In this document: piece by piece, positions 21,737 through 31,235 of the stretch
Layout: each line of letters begins with the position of its first letter
Position numbering within the stretch: the stretch's first letter is position 1
Assembly: GCA_900642245.1 (NCBI GenBank)
Contig: CAAAJI010000010.1
Location: 163,979 to 220,886 of the forward strand
Length of the DNA stretch: 56,908 nucleotides
Reading direction: 5' to 3'
From: Fragilaria radians
Taxonomy: Eukaryota > Bacillariophyta > Fragilariophyceae > Fragilariales > Fragilariaceae
Notes under the pieces: model-generated
The model's database searches: none
The model's input: only the letters and a program-made list of their open reading frames with translations
What the model was told of the DNA's origin: nothing
Translations under genes and position numbers: made by a program

Positions 21737-22640
21737 TCAGCTTCTTTTCTTAGATTCTTTCTCCAATGCCTTGACCCTTGCTTCGGATTCTTGTTCTAGT
21801 GCTATGACCTCCCTTTCCCTGTAATGAGCTTCCATTCTTTTGAATTCTTTCTCAAATGCAACGTGTTCTTGTCTTAACTGAACCATTTCTGTCAGATTGA
21901 AGTCAGGATCATGTTTTGCTTTGTTCCTTTTGCCTTTCATACATAAGTGAGAAGCAGACAATTTGGTTGAAGATTGCTTGTGTACAGAAAGCAATGGTAC
22001 TTTACATGGCGTTGTTGCCAATTCAGAATTTGGCAGAGAAATCTCATCCTAGTTTTCATTTTCTTCCTTTGCTTCTTCATCATCCATCAAAGAGTTGGTA
22101 CCACTCCCATTTGAACATTCATAATCTCTAATTCTTTGTCATCAGCCAAAGGACAATCTGACTGTCAATTTCCCAGGATTGATTCTGACTCGTAGAAATA
22201 AGGACACCTATTCTTGACTGCAGCTGCCAAAGTAGTCTCACAGTCAATGCCAGATCCTGTTACATCCAAAAAGTCAATAGCTTTTTTAATGTCTGCTCCA
22301 TAGCTAGAATCTTCTGGATGACATCTTTTGTCTGACGTTTGGTTTTGATTCCATTCTTCTTAATTTCTGATAGAATTTTACTAACCAAAATATTTTTGTC
22401 ACCCCAGAGTGCTTATTCCCTCCTATGAACATCATGAGTATTGTGCTTTTGCACTTAAGTAATCAGTCTGGAACGTACCTTTCCACTTCACATAGTTCCC
22501 TTCGGTTGTCAGCAAGTCTAATAGAACAGAAAAATGAGCTTACATCAGGAGTGGGACCATCATTGTGCCAGAAGCTATTTTGGATCAATCCTCTGACTTG
22601 GTTTCACTCTTAAAGACTTTGTTCATGCAACATCTTCCGC
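21737..22640 (-). pseudogene. Harbinger second gene: Myb/SANT-like protein relic
   Basis: Reading the minus strand from about 22570, the fragments run: TEGNYVKWKGTFQTDYLSAK; after stops, EIKKNGIKTKRQTKDVIQKI; after a frame change, IKKAIDFLDVTGSGIDCETT; then AAVKNRCPYFYESESILGN. These match the usual pattern of a Myb/SANT-like DNA-binding domain (W-x-G, GIK..RT..DV..KI, A.DFL..TG.G, CPYF). Downstream is DDEEAKEENEN, a TAG, then a 94-codon frame (21737-22021) ending in a charged coiled coil. In Harbinger elements such a protein brings the transposase to the ends. Several stops and shifts make it a pseudogene. Confidence 0.62.
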
Positions 22641-22840
22641 ACACAACAGCCATCTCTAAATCAATGCCTTGTGCAAGCCACAATTTCTTGGAACAGGACG
22701 CATGAATCCAATTGTTTTGACATACTTTGCACTCTTTTCAATGCATATTTTGCTAAGTTTACATACTTCGTTAGACATAGTAGTATTGAATTCTTGGAGG
22801 AAGTGATGTTTGTTGTCAGGAGTCATCCAGTGGGAAAAAG

Positions 22841-22950
22841 TACCTGCCTGCCAAAGTTGCTGCCCCAATTTAGGTCCTTTTTGAAGAAAAATTTCCAGCC
22901 AATAGGATTGCAGGAATCCAAAGAAAATAAAAAGTACCTGCCTGCCGAAG
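22841..22950 (+). repeat. Subterminal repeats of Harbinger element
   Basis: AAAAAGTACCTGCCTGCC occurs twice (near 22836 and 22931), and a third TTCCTGCCTGCC forms part of the terminal repeat (near 22962). Repeated subterminal copies of the end motif are usual binding sites for transposase or its Myb-like partner (inference). Confidence 0.6.
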
Positions 22951-22961
22951 AAAAAAAACGT

Positions 22962-22987
22962 TCCTGCCTGCCAACTTGACAACCACT
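22962..22987 (-). repeat. Right terminal inverted repeat of Harbinger element
   Basis: gttcctgcctgccaacttga followed by caaccact; the reverse complement of the left end, and followed by the AAT duplication. Coordinates may be off by one base. Confidence 0.82.
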
Positions 22988-22990
22988 AAT

Positions 22991-23440
22991 GAACTAACAT
23001 TGTCAATTTATCAAAATGATGGTTCCAACTTTTTCAAACAATATAAGTTTTTCTCTCCTATCTTCAAGCCATGATTGATTACGGAATTTACCATTGTCAC
23101 ATTCTGTCTCGTTTATTTGGATTATGAATAAGCTATCTCATATTTCTTCTCTGAGTCATATGGATTCTTGGAAATCAAGAACAAAGAGGCACCTTCACAA
23201 GATCAATTATCATCCTTTCACTCATTCTCTCATGGTGAAGACCATGGCTAAAACAAGGAATAAGGACCTACAGTAACCGGAGTTTCAACAAGTTAGCTAG
23301 CCAATTTGTATAACTCCATAATAGAAATTTTGGTTGAGCAAGAAAGGAAAGTGTTACTGAAATGAACCAAATTTCCTAATTGTTTTCTTTTTCAAAATAT
23401 CGTTACGCAATTTGAAACCAGTGGGGGTCTCCATCATCTT
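22991..23440. promoter_or_regulatory. Upstream region of the DUF3605 gene
   Basis: 450 bp between the Harbinger element and the start of the DUF3605-like gene. With 12984-13114 it would have formed one divergent promoter of about 0.58 kb before the insertion. A short frame at 23094-23276 is unsupported. No motif identified. Confidence 0.4.
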
Positions 23441-24466
23441 ATGTCTACAACTACTTTTCCATTTCAATCAATTGTTAGTCGATCATCTCTTGTTGTCATT
23501 CTTCTTACATTGATTTGTGTTGTTGATTGTTGGAAATTTCCAATAGCATTTTCTTCTTGTTGTTTTTGTCGTAGTAGTAGTAGCAGCGGTGGCGGAGGTG
23601 GTGATTGTCATAACAATCGTGACGGTCGGTTGGCATTAGGGACGACTCTACATTCGTCGTCTACAGGATTGGATTCCAATTCATCACAACCGTCGTCAAG
23701 AGAAAACGACTTGCCGGATTGTAACGATTGGAAATCATCCATACCATCACGAGACGAAATTCGAAGTAGAGTATTGAAAATGATGACCGAGAAAGAAGTA
23801 GACGTTATCAAATTAGAACCACGTCAATTTGGATATCGTGATACCCCATTTAGTTGGGAAGAATTATATCAAATCATTGAAAGGGAACAAAACTTGGCAA
23901 AATTATCACGGAGTGTATCCCAGCAAAAGGAGTATATCATCTTTCGTCAAGAAGTACAAAAGTCATGGAATTCGATTTACGATCATATCCTTGTTACAAA
24001 ATTTGGATGGGAAGCTAGACTATCCACGAATAGTATTGATCATAATGATGATGAGTCAAAACTCATGGACAACAACCATGACATCCAAGGAAAGTGGAAA
24101 GCCTATGCACCACCCTTATGGTCTTCAAATACCATAATATTAAAACTTGTACCGAATGATTTTCCGTATTATTTGGAAGAGGGGATTGAACATTGGTGCT
24201 TATGGAAACTGGGAGGTGTCGATGATGTGAATAATTCGCTCGTGACGGACGAGGAGGTTGAAAATGCCAAACAAGAATTGCAATTGCGATATATGAAGAT
24301 GACTAAGAATGACGATGATAATGATAAAGACAAGACTTTGTCCTTTTTGTCATGGAGGAATCCTCCACATCTCAAAAGTCTACCCGATATTGATCATGTA
24401 CACATTCTTTGTTATTGTCATAACAACAAAACAGTACCAGAGGCTAATAGTGAAACATTATTGTAA
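23441..24466 (+). CDS. DUF3605-like protein with N-terminal targeting sequence
   Basis: A 341-residue protein. The core contains WKAYAPPLW, IILKLVPNDFPYYLEEGIEHWCLWKLGG (about 230-258), then LSFLSWRNPPHLKSLPDIDHVHILCYC near the C-terminus. NDFPY followed by G-I-x-H-x-x-x-W and a final WRN...S...H.H are the signature of DUF3605, a family of unknown biochemistry found in fungi and algae. The N-terminus has a hydrophobic stretch (about 14-29, SSLVVILLTLICVVD) followed by WKFPIAFSSCC. This is compatible with a signal peptide and loosely with a diatom plastid presequence (an AF motif), but the match is weak. Low-complexity Ser/Gly runs (about 43-56) follow. It converges on the metallopeptidase gene with 56 bp between stops. 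Confidence 0.65.
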   Translation: MSTTTFPFQSIVSRSSLVVILLTLICVVDCWKFPIAFSSCCFCRSSSSSGGGGGDCHNNRDGRLALGTTLHSSSTGLDSNSSQPSSRENDLPDCNDWKSSIPSRDEIRSRVLKMMTEKEVDVIKLEPRQFGYRDTPFSWEELYQIIEREQNLAKLSRSVSQQKEYIIFRQEVQKSWNSIYDHILVTKFGWEARLSTNSIDHNDDESKLMDNNHDIQGKWKAYAPPLWSSNTIILKLVPNDFPYYLEEGIEHWCLWKLGGVDDVNNSLVTDEEVENAKQELQLRYMKMTKNDDDNDKDKTLSFLSWRNPPHLKSLPDIDHVHILCYCHNNKTVPEANSETLL

Positions 24467-24522
24467 TTTAGCACATGATTCAAAAAGTAATCTATGCAGG
24501 GCTACACAATATCTTATTACGA

Positions 24523-26544
24523 TCATAACTGCCACCAATAGGTATCGTCGTCTGGATCATTCCATTCGATTAAGAATGATTTAAGAAATTCATAGCCACG
24601 TAGATCGGAGCGAATTAAATCACTCTTGTGACGAAACGACACTCCACATGGACCAGGAGGGAAATTACGATGAGGTTCCCAGTCGCAATATCCCGTTTTT
24701 GATTCCTCGCATTGACAACATCCACGTTCAAAATTATGTGGATGTGTGCCCACAAATAGTGTACATATCTCTGCCAAGTATTCGTGACGATCAGCCGCGG
24801 CATAAGACTTACGATAGATTCCTTCTTGTACGGCTGCTTGGTAACAGTCGTCAAGCTCCTGGAAGAAGTAAGGATCTACTTGTTGTCGAAGAACCATATC
24901 CAATCCATGAGTGACCTCATGGACTGTCAAATCTCCACAGGACGAATCGGATGTAGGGCACAATGGGAAATCATCAGCTGATGTGAATACTCCAGGATTC
25001 CAGGTTCCATTACGACCTGGCAGATCATCCGGAAACTCAGGACAATCTCCGGCTTGTTGATTCGTCACATGGTCTAAAATAATCACACGGAATGGACCAC
25101 GAGGCATCCCCATCGGTGCTCTCCATTGGAGACATAGACGTCGTAATTCTAAGGGAATGTACCGACGTAGAAGGTCTGCTGCATTCTGTAAGACACGATA
25201 ATCCACTTCCTTGGAAGCCAAAACCCAAAGACCGTCACAATTTATTCCATTGTAAAACGTTGGATCAGGTTCAAAGTTTGGATTAGGTTCTTGTGTCGTC
25301 TCAAGGAAACAAAAGTCCTTTAGGGTATTCACCAATTCAGGTCGCATTGTTTGCGATGGAGGCACTATCCAATTTCCTAGGGAGGGTTGAGGTTTCGTTA
25401 CAGCGTTATTGTCAAGCGTATCAGTATCCCTCACATCCACAACGCGAATCTCTCCAATGTGTGGAAAGTAATTGCCATCTGTAGTCACTTGAACTGTATT
25501 GACCTCATACGATACAAAGTAAGGTCCGTAGCGCTGATGAATAAAGTCTTCAGCACCATAACCACCAGATTCAGCAAGGCATATACAATCTTCCTGCGCA
25601 GCATTGTTATCAGAACCTGACACAACAATTCGAATGGGACGAAAATCTCCAGTGCTATAAGTAACATCGAAATAGACAGATTCTGCCCAACACTCATTAA
25701 TGAATTCAAATTCATAGTATCCATGTGTTCCGTTGACAATAATCATGGAGCTATCGACAGTCACATTTTCGGACATTCTGATTGGTCTTCGTAAAATAGC
25801 GACAAAATTTGATTCGGTAGAGGATGCTTTTTGTTCGCGATACCTCCTCTTTCGCTCCGGAATCGAAGCAATTTTTTCTACAAGCACTGCTGGTTGATTG
25901 TGTTGAAGAGTAGATGATGTCGACCGCGAAGGATTCAATTTCGCTGGTACCAAAACAAATCTCTGGACATGCGGCCAATATCCGTTCGTAACAAATTGAA
26001 AGGTATCACCACATATGTGAAATGGTCCATACACAAACCATTGCAGTCCATTAACATCCCATGATCCAGTTATTGAGTTTTGTCCCATTGTATAACTACA
26101 GGAGGATGAAACTTCGTCCTTAGTAAGATTCCCAGTCATATTCATGTTTGTCGTCATGGAATCCTTGACAGTCCATCGTAATGGTCGTTCTTCAGCAGTT
26201 GTCATGTATGAAAATAAATAGTACAATCCTCCATCAACATGAGGGACCGTCCAACTGGCATGTCCATTTTGGCCTTCAAAGCCAAACAGTTCATGGCCAA
26301 GCTGAAACAAAAAGTCAGATCTTGATGTCATGGTTTTCAAATCAAGACATATGACTCCTTCTGGCAACACAAGATCCGTATCGAAGAAATCAAGATTCGT
26401 AAGTGTCGTAAGCCATTTTTCTGCATCTATAGTGGAGGGATCTGTTGACATGGTGATGGAATATTTGGATGCTCTCAATTTGGGGCAGTACGAGTAGGTA
26501 CTAATAGCGTTGTTACAACAAAAGTATCTGGAATTCAGAAGCAT
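24523..26544 (-). CDS. HExxH zinc metallopeptidase-like protein
   Basis: A 673-residue, intronless protein. Residues 540-548 read TVHEVTHGL: a zincin HExxH motif (H542, E543, H546), two zinc ligands plus the general base. A third ligand can be proposed at E588 or E592 in HEYLAEIC, 42-46 residues on, a gluzincin-type spacing. The 600-635 stretch is Cys-rich (CCQCEESKTGYC), suggesting disulfides and secretion. Two N-terminal blocks of about 150 residues repeat the pattern 'G.YWPH..RFVLV' (about 188-199) and 'GNYFPHIGEIRVV' (about 357-369), so they look like a duplicated beta-rich domain. No clear signal peptide is seen, so an upstream exon or a start problem is possible. I do not recognise the exact family; the substrate is unknown. 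Confidence 0.65.
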   Translation of the reverse strand: MLLNSRYFCCNNAISTYSYCPKLRASKYSITMSTDPSTIDAEKWLTTLTNLDFFDTDLVLPEGVICLDLKTMTSRSDFLFQLGHELFGFEGQNGHASWTVPHVDGGLYYLFSYMTTAEERPLRWTVKDSMTTNMNMTGNLTKDEVSSSCSYTMGQNSITGSWDVNGLQWFVYGPFHICGDTFQFVTNGYWPHVQRFVLVPAKLNPSRSTSSTLQHNQPAVLVEKIASIPERKRRYREQKASSTESNFVAILRRPIRMSENVTVDSSMIIVNGTHGYYEFEFINECWAESVYFDVTYSTGDFRPIRIVVSGSDNNAAQEDCICLAESGGYGAEDFIHQRYGPYFVSYEVNTVQVTTDGNYFPHIGEIRVVDVRDTDTLDNNAVTKPQPSLGNWIVPPSQTMRPELVNTLKDFCFLETTQEPNPNFEPDPTFYNGINCDGLWVLASKEVDYRVLQNAADLLRRYIPLELRRLCLQWRAPMGMPRGPFRVIILDHVTNQQAGDCPEFPDDLPGRNGTWNPGVFTSADDFPLCPTSDSSCGDLTVHEVTHGLDMVLRQQVDPYFFQELDDCYQAAVQEGIYRKSYAAADRHEYLAEICTLFVGTHPHNFERGCCQCEESKTGYCDWEPHRNFPPGPCGVSFRHKSDLIRSDLRGYEFLKSFLIEWNDPDDDTYWWQL

Positions 26545-27105
26545 ATGTGATAGGTGGATTTCCGCGCGAAAGAACTTTCACTAAAGGACTAACAGCAGTT
26601 GAATCTTCCTTCAATACCAAAGTCATGGATACATATATCTAGGCAAAACCCTGCAATGACACAAAGACGTATCCTCACCTATTCTATTTTTATTGTGTTC
26701 TTTGTGGGGCCTGCATTTTTTGCAGTATGACTATATGGATAATACCCGCAATCCCAAATCATATGGTCAAACATTACTTTTTATAATCATCCAAATTTCT
26801 TTAAGATGACAATGGGTGCTCAATCATTTTGGGAGTTCCTAATAACCCTAAATATCCAACTTATTACTCACAAGGAATTTTAGTGCATTCTCTGTATTGT
26901 TGGGCTTTTTACAAATAAATAACAGGAGCTGCTATAGTTTTCACTTCAATGTTAGAACGCTCCAAAGTGTTAAACAATAGTTAAGCTGGAGATGCTGAAG
27001 ATAGTGGAGCATTGTGCCACTATTGCAACAGTGATGAAGGACTCTTTCAGAAAAGGATTATATCAGAGAAGAGAACAATTGACCATGGAAACCATCAAGA
27101 TAGGG
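26545..27105. other. Gap with no supported gene
   Basis: Upstream region of the metallopeptidase gene, reaching the left target duplication of LINE copy 2. No frame of note. Confidence 0.45.
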
Positions 27106-27123
27106 TCCCTTTGAAGGGATATA
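27106..27123. repeat. LINE copy 2 target-site duplication, left
   Basis: tccctttgaagggatata, identical over 18 bp to 34017-34034. The target is itself an inverted repeat (CCCTT-TG-AAGGG). Confidence 0.88.
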
Positions 27124-27246
27124 ACTAGCAATACCTATATTTTACGTGTTATCTATTCTGAAGGACCGTTGATTGGCGCTTTGTAAGCCTCACACGGGAC
27201 TCTTTCCGTCCTCTCTGTTCTGTTTTGTGTGTTCATTGTAGTGTCA

Positions 27247-27922
27247 TCATATGGGTGTTGTTGTAATATGTTTTGTTGAATCTCCATTTTCATTTCTTGA
27301 TAATGCATTTGTAACCAATTTTTGTATGTGCGCTGTTGATTTTTGTTTATGCTCTTCTTTTGTGTTCATGAGGAATTGTTTGTTGTTTGCTGAAATAAAT
27401 TGTTTGTTGTCGTATAAGTAATCCAGGTCTGTCGTTTTGTAACTTTTGTTGGTTCGTTGTCTCGATACCTTGTGGATGATTTTCTCGTTTCGATAATCCC
27501 ATGCTTTTTTCCATTGTGTTATTATTGCCAGAATTATATTTCCAATAAGTTTCACATTATTATTTGAAAATTGAAATGTTGTTGATATCCATTTCTGATA
27601 GTTGTATGTTATTTTTCCTTGTATGATTCGCTTCCATCGTTTGATCCTTTGGTACCGTATCGTTCAGTGGAGAATTTTCTTGCATCACATTGTGAACAAA
27701 TTTGGCAAAAATTTCCGCTTGAGTCTCTGTTATTCCACTTCTCTTCCTCATGTCGTCTATCAATACTACATAATTGTTCGAATTCAGATGACATTTTAGC
27801 ACGTGATGGATTGTTTCAACGTGATTTCCGCACAGTGGGCAGTTTGCATTGTCAACAATGCTCTGTTTGTTCTGCATTTCCATTGTTGGCGACAGCAAAT
27901 GTATCATTTTAAGAAGTGACAT
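27247..27922 (-). pseudogene. LINE copy 2: C-terminal zinc-knuckle domain of ORF2
   Basis: 27560-27922 contains CPLCGNHVETIHHVLKC, a CCHC knuckle equivalent to that of copy 1. 27247-27555 is the tail, with TQWKKAWDYRNEKI, matching SRWRKAWINR of copy 1. A stop between the two frames breaks the domain. Confidence 0.75.
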
Positions 27923-28030
27923 TGATTGAGTTATTTTTGACGAGATGTACTTGTATATCTCCCAATTTATGATTGAGAGACCATGCTTTCCATATTTAGC
28001 TTCTTGATATTGGTGAAATCATTGTCGTGA

Positions 28031-28947
28031 TCAGTGATCTTTAATGTCGTTTAATTTGAAGATTTGTTTTTTACCGATTTGAATATAGCCATTATTTGGG
28101 GTGCCTTTTGTCGTCGACGTTGAACATATGGCTTGATTGGCCATTGAATCGATCAAAATGTTTAGTCTCACCTCTATCCTTTTTTTTTCCTTTGTTAGTT
28201 CCTGGTGGCCTTTTACCTGCTGGAAACTTCCTCCAGCAATAACCTTTTCTTTGATGGTGGAGATTATATCAGAGTCGTTCCATTCGCTTGGTATTTCGTC
28301 TATCTCCTGTGATAACTTAAGTTGGTTGATCAATGCTTCATTATCACAGAAAAGAGACCATTCTTCAACTTGATCTTTAAAATGGTGAATAAGTTTGATA
28401 ATGTCTAAAATGCCGTACGCTTCGGCTCGATAGGAGGATATTTCAAGTTCTTTGATTTTTGAAGCATGACTCGTGATAGTTCTACCTTTCTGGTCAGTAA
28501 TAATCCATGCAAATGCTGATTCTGGTGGATGGACAGATGCATCTGTTGCAATGATTAAATTCCTTGGTAACATTCCCTGAAATTTTGTTTGTTTTGAACA
28601 GATGTGTCCTGGGATTTGGACAGGTCTGCTTTTAATGTTACTCCTATAAGTGTGTAAGTTGCAGGAACAGCTTGGGTTGATAATTTGTGTGACTGATTTG
28701 TTGTGTCTGCCTGAGCCTTTGTGTTGGTATATACTTTGTTGTGGAATGTATATGTATTTCCCTGATCGTAATAATACTTATAGGTTTGACGGAGTTTGTA
28801 CCAATTTTCGCTCCATTTTCCTACTGGTGTTTTCAATCTCTTTGAATTGGTGTATGTTATTGAGTCCAACATGCGGCGCCAATAAGTCCATGCAGATTTG
28901 TTTGGTTTTGGATATTCTGTTTTGGCCCACCTTGTTTTCATTGGCAC
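28031..28947 (-). pseudogene. LINE copy 2: RNase H domain of ORF2 and connector
   Basis: 28031-28573 is a complete-looking RNase H: ATDASVHPPESAFAW (Asp), SSYRAEAYGIL (Glu), SLFCDNEAL (Asp), then VKGHQEL and LNILIDSMA (His and last Asp). It would remove the RNA template strand after first-strand synthesis. 28555-28947 is the linker from the reverse transcriptase in another frame. The domain itself shows no inactivating change, but it is separated from the rest by frameshifts. Confidence 0.8.
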
Positions 28948-29115
28948 TGCATCCTTCCAGGTATAATACTCTGTGTCAATGTGAGTGCCCGTTGGATTTG
29001 TAATGTCTGAAATTGTTAAAACTTGAAGGAATAGTTGACATTGATTTATTTATTGAAGGGATTTTGTTGGGAGTTTCTGTTCTTGACCAATGTCCATCAG
29101 GTATCTATCCCTTTC

Positions 29116-31205
29116 TCAAAAAGTATCTGGCCATTGCCATTTGATGTGAATCAAAATTTGGCATTTTTGTAAGAATTTAAAAAATTTTGGAAGCCACTTG
29201 GAGTTTGAATAATCCAAGTTTATTGTGCTATCGAGTCTTGTAAATGGGCACTTTTCTATTCCAATCTCAAATCTCCACCATAAGTACGTAATGAGAAAAA
29301 GTTTCCCAGATTGTTGTTTAGAATTATGCAATTTGATCACTTGAATGGCCTTTAACGCCCCCTGATGTGGGTAAATGTCTAACAACTGTAAGCCTCCCAA
29401 TTTCCTGGGTCCTAATGCAATTCCTGATGGTGTGGACCCGTGAAAACCTTTTTTCCAAAGTGTGGGTTGCATCATTTTTTCCATTAATTTTTCGGTTTGC
29501 GATGATGGAACGGAGGACAATGCTGCCGTGTAAAGTATCCAAGGAACGAAAGTTGATGTATAGTATATGTTGAATTCCGTAAATGTGAGTGCTGTTCTCT
29601 TCATAATGGATACATTCTTTTCTATTTTGTTGGTGAATAGTTGGTTCTGATGGATTGTTTGGTTTGCTGTGGATTGGTGGTATCCTAATGTTCTGTGTTT
29701 ATCTTGTGGTGATATCCCTTTAATTGTGATTGTATCTTGTGTGGTGTGAAGAGTTATGTTATCGGGTTCTCCATGATTAATTTGCGGGTGTCCTGTGGTG
29801 GTGTAACTCCATTTGTTTACGTAGTAAGTGCATTTGGTGTTGGACAGTTTCTTGCCCGATACATGTAACACTTTTTCCCATGTGCTTGCAATATGTGATA
29901 ATGATGAGTATATCTCTGAGTCTTGCATGGTGTTACTACAAGAATAATGGGAATTTGTGTAGTCAACATATGCTGTCATGTGCATTGAAACCTCATGAGT
30001 TTGACTTGGGTCCTTATATTGTGCTCCCTTTGTCATTTCTTTGTGTATTTTAATTAATTTGCTTGATAACATGGTCCAAATGTAAGGAGAGTTACCGCTG
30101 CCTTGTCCTATGCCGTAAAACGGATTGATGTTATCATTGCCATAATGAGACTTGGAGATTGTGGTTCCAATTTTTATCATGAATTTCATCTTTGTTGTGG
30201 TCTGATGAAAGATATTTAAAACGTTCTTTGATACTCTGTATCTTTGGCTCACTGTGACTGCCAGAGTTGGAATTATTCGATCATAGCACGCTTGCGCGTC
30301 ATAGTTTATTTGTGCCTAAGTCTTGTGTGTCATCCTTGTTAATTCTTGTTGTAACTTTCTAACAGGACTGGGTTGTGAGCTGTTTTATTTTTACGACTTC
30401 CGAATTGAGACGGATGAATTATGTTGTCTTTTTCCGCTTGCTGCAATGCCTTTCCCCATTGTATCTTCAGAATAGCATTATAATCCGCTTCGTATATATG
30501 GATGTTCCGAATTCTATTGAGAAATTGATTGCTTTTGTCTTTAAAAAGCACAATGGAATGTGCTGTTTTCCATCGCTGGAGTGACATCCCTTTGGTAAGC
30601 AATGAGTTAAGGAATGTCAAATGTGACAGCGCTATTTGCTGTTGTTGAAGGTCCATCTGTTCTTTCTTGTTCCCTGATTCTTCGAAGTACCATTTGTGCG
30701 GTTTGTACAACGCTTTATAATGACCCAGATGAAAGCCAAACGGAGACGTTGATGTATTTTCCGGCTATTTCAGTATCTTCTTCTTCCAATCTTCTTCGGT
30801 GATTGCATTGGATATTTCTGTTGATTGTAAATTGAACAGGTTCTAAATTAATTTGCCTATATTTGACTTGATTCCTGGATCTGTGGTGGAATCATGAATT
30901 GATTGAAGGTATTCCTCCGTATTATTGTAATGGGCCAGCGGAGTGTCTTTTGCTTGGGCATAATGAGTCCTGTTGTATTGACTCACTTTTACCGCAATGT
31001 CCTCGATGTTGTTAGTTTCATCGATTCTGCCGTCTGCTTGTTGTATCTGAAGAACTGTTGGTGCTTGGAAATCCTCCTTTGTCTGATATTTAATCTTCCT
31101 AAATGTAAGTTTTTTCTTTTCAAGATATAACATTTGCTTCAAGTGTATTATTAACTTTATGTTTTTATCTTTGTCAGTTGCAAGTAGTTCAATCTTAAGT
31201 TGCAT
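29116..31205 (-). pseudogene. LINE copy 2: reverse transcriptase part of ORF2
   Basis: Pieces 30843-31205 (N-terminal connector), 30339-30710 and 29116-30252 make up the domain. Motifs in order: SLQRWKTAHSIVLFKDK, IHPSQFGSRKNKTAHNP, GIGQGSGNSPYIWTMLSS (motif 4), and TAYVDYTNSHYS at the catalytic box. The expected YVDD reads YVDY (GAC then TAC), so the second metal-binding Asp is lost. This is a different replacement from the Asn in copy 1. Frame breaks near 30300 and 30750 also disrupt it. Confidence 0.82.
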
Positions 31206-31235
31206 TTCTTCGTGTCTTATCTTGTAGCCTTGATT

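Larger units (their letters stand above)
13118..22987 (+). mobile_element. PIF/Harbinger-type DNA transposon with nested LINE
   Basis: A 9,870-bp element bounded by about 26-bp inverted repeats and AAT duplications. The plus strand carries a DDE transposase relic at the left (13247-14487). The minus strand carries a Myb/SANT-like second gene at the right (about 21737-22640). This convergent two-gene layout is typical of the PIF/Harbinger superfamily, where both proteins are needed for transposition. About 7.1 kb of it is a LINE inserted between the two genes, so the original element was near 2.8 kb. The transposase has stops, a frameshift and a lost catalytic residue, and the second gene is also broken, so the copy cannot move itself. 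The terminal repeats remain well matched, so cross-mobilisation is conceivable (inference). Confidence 0.82.

Noticed and set aside
22656..22982. 108-codon frame spanning the right end of the Harbinger element
   Set aside because: Repetitive WQAGTF pattern comes from the subterminal repeats, and it reads across the terminal repeat.
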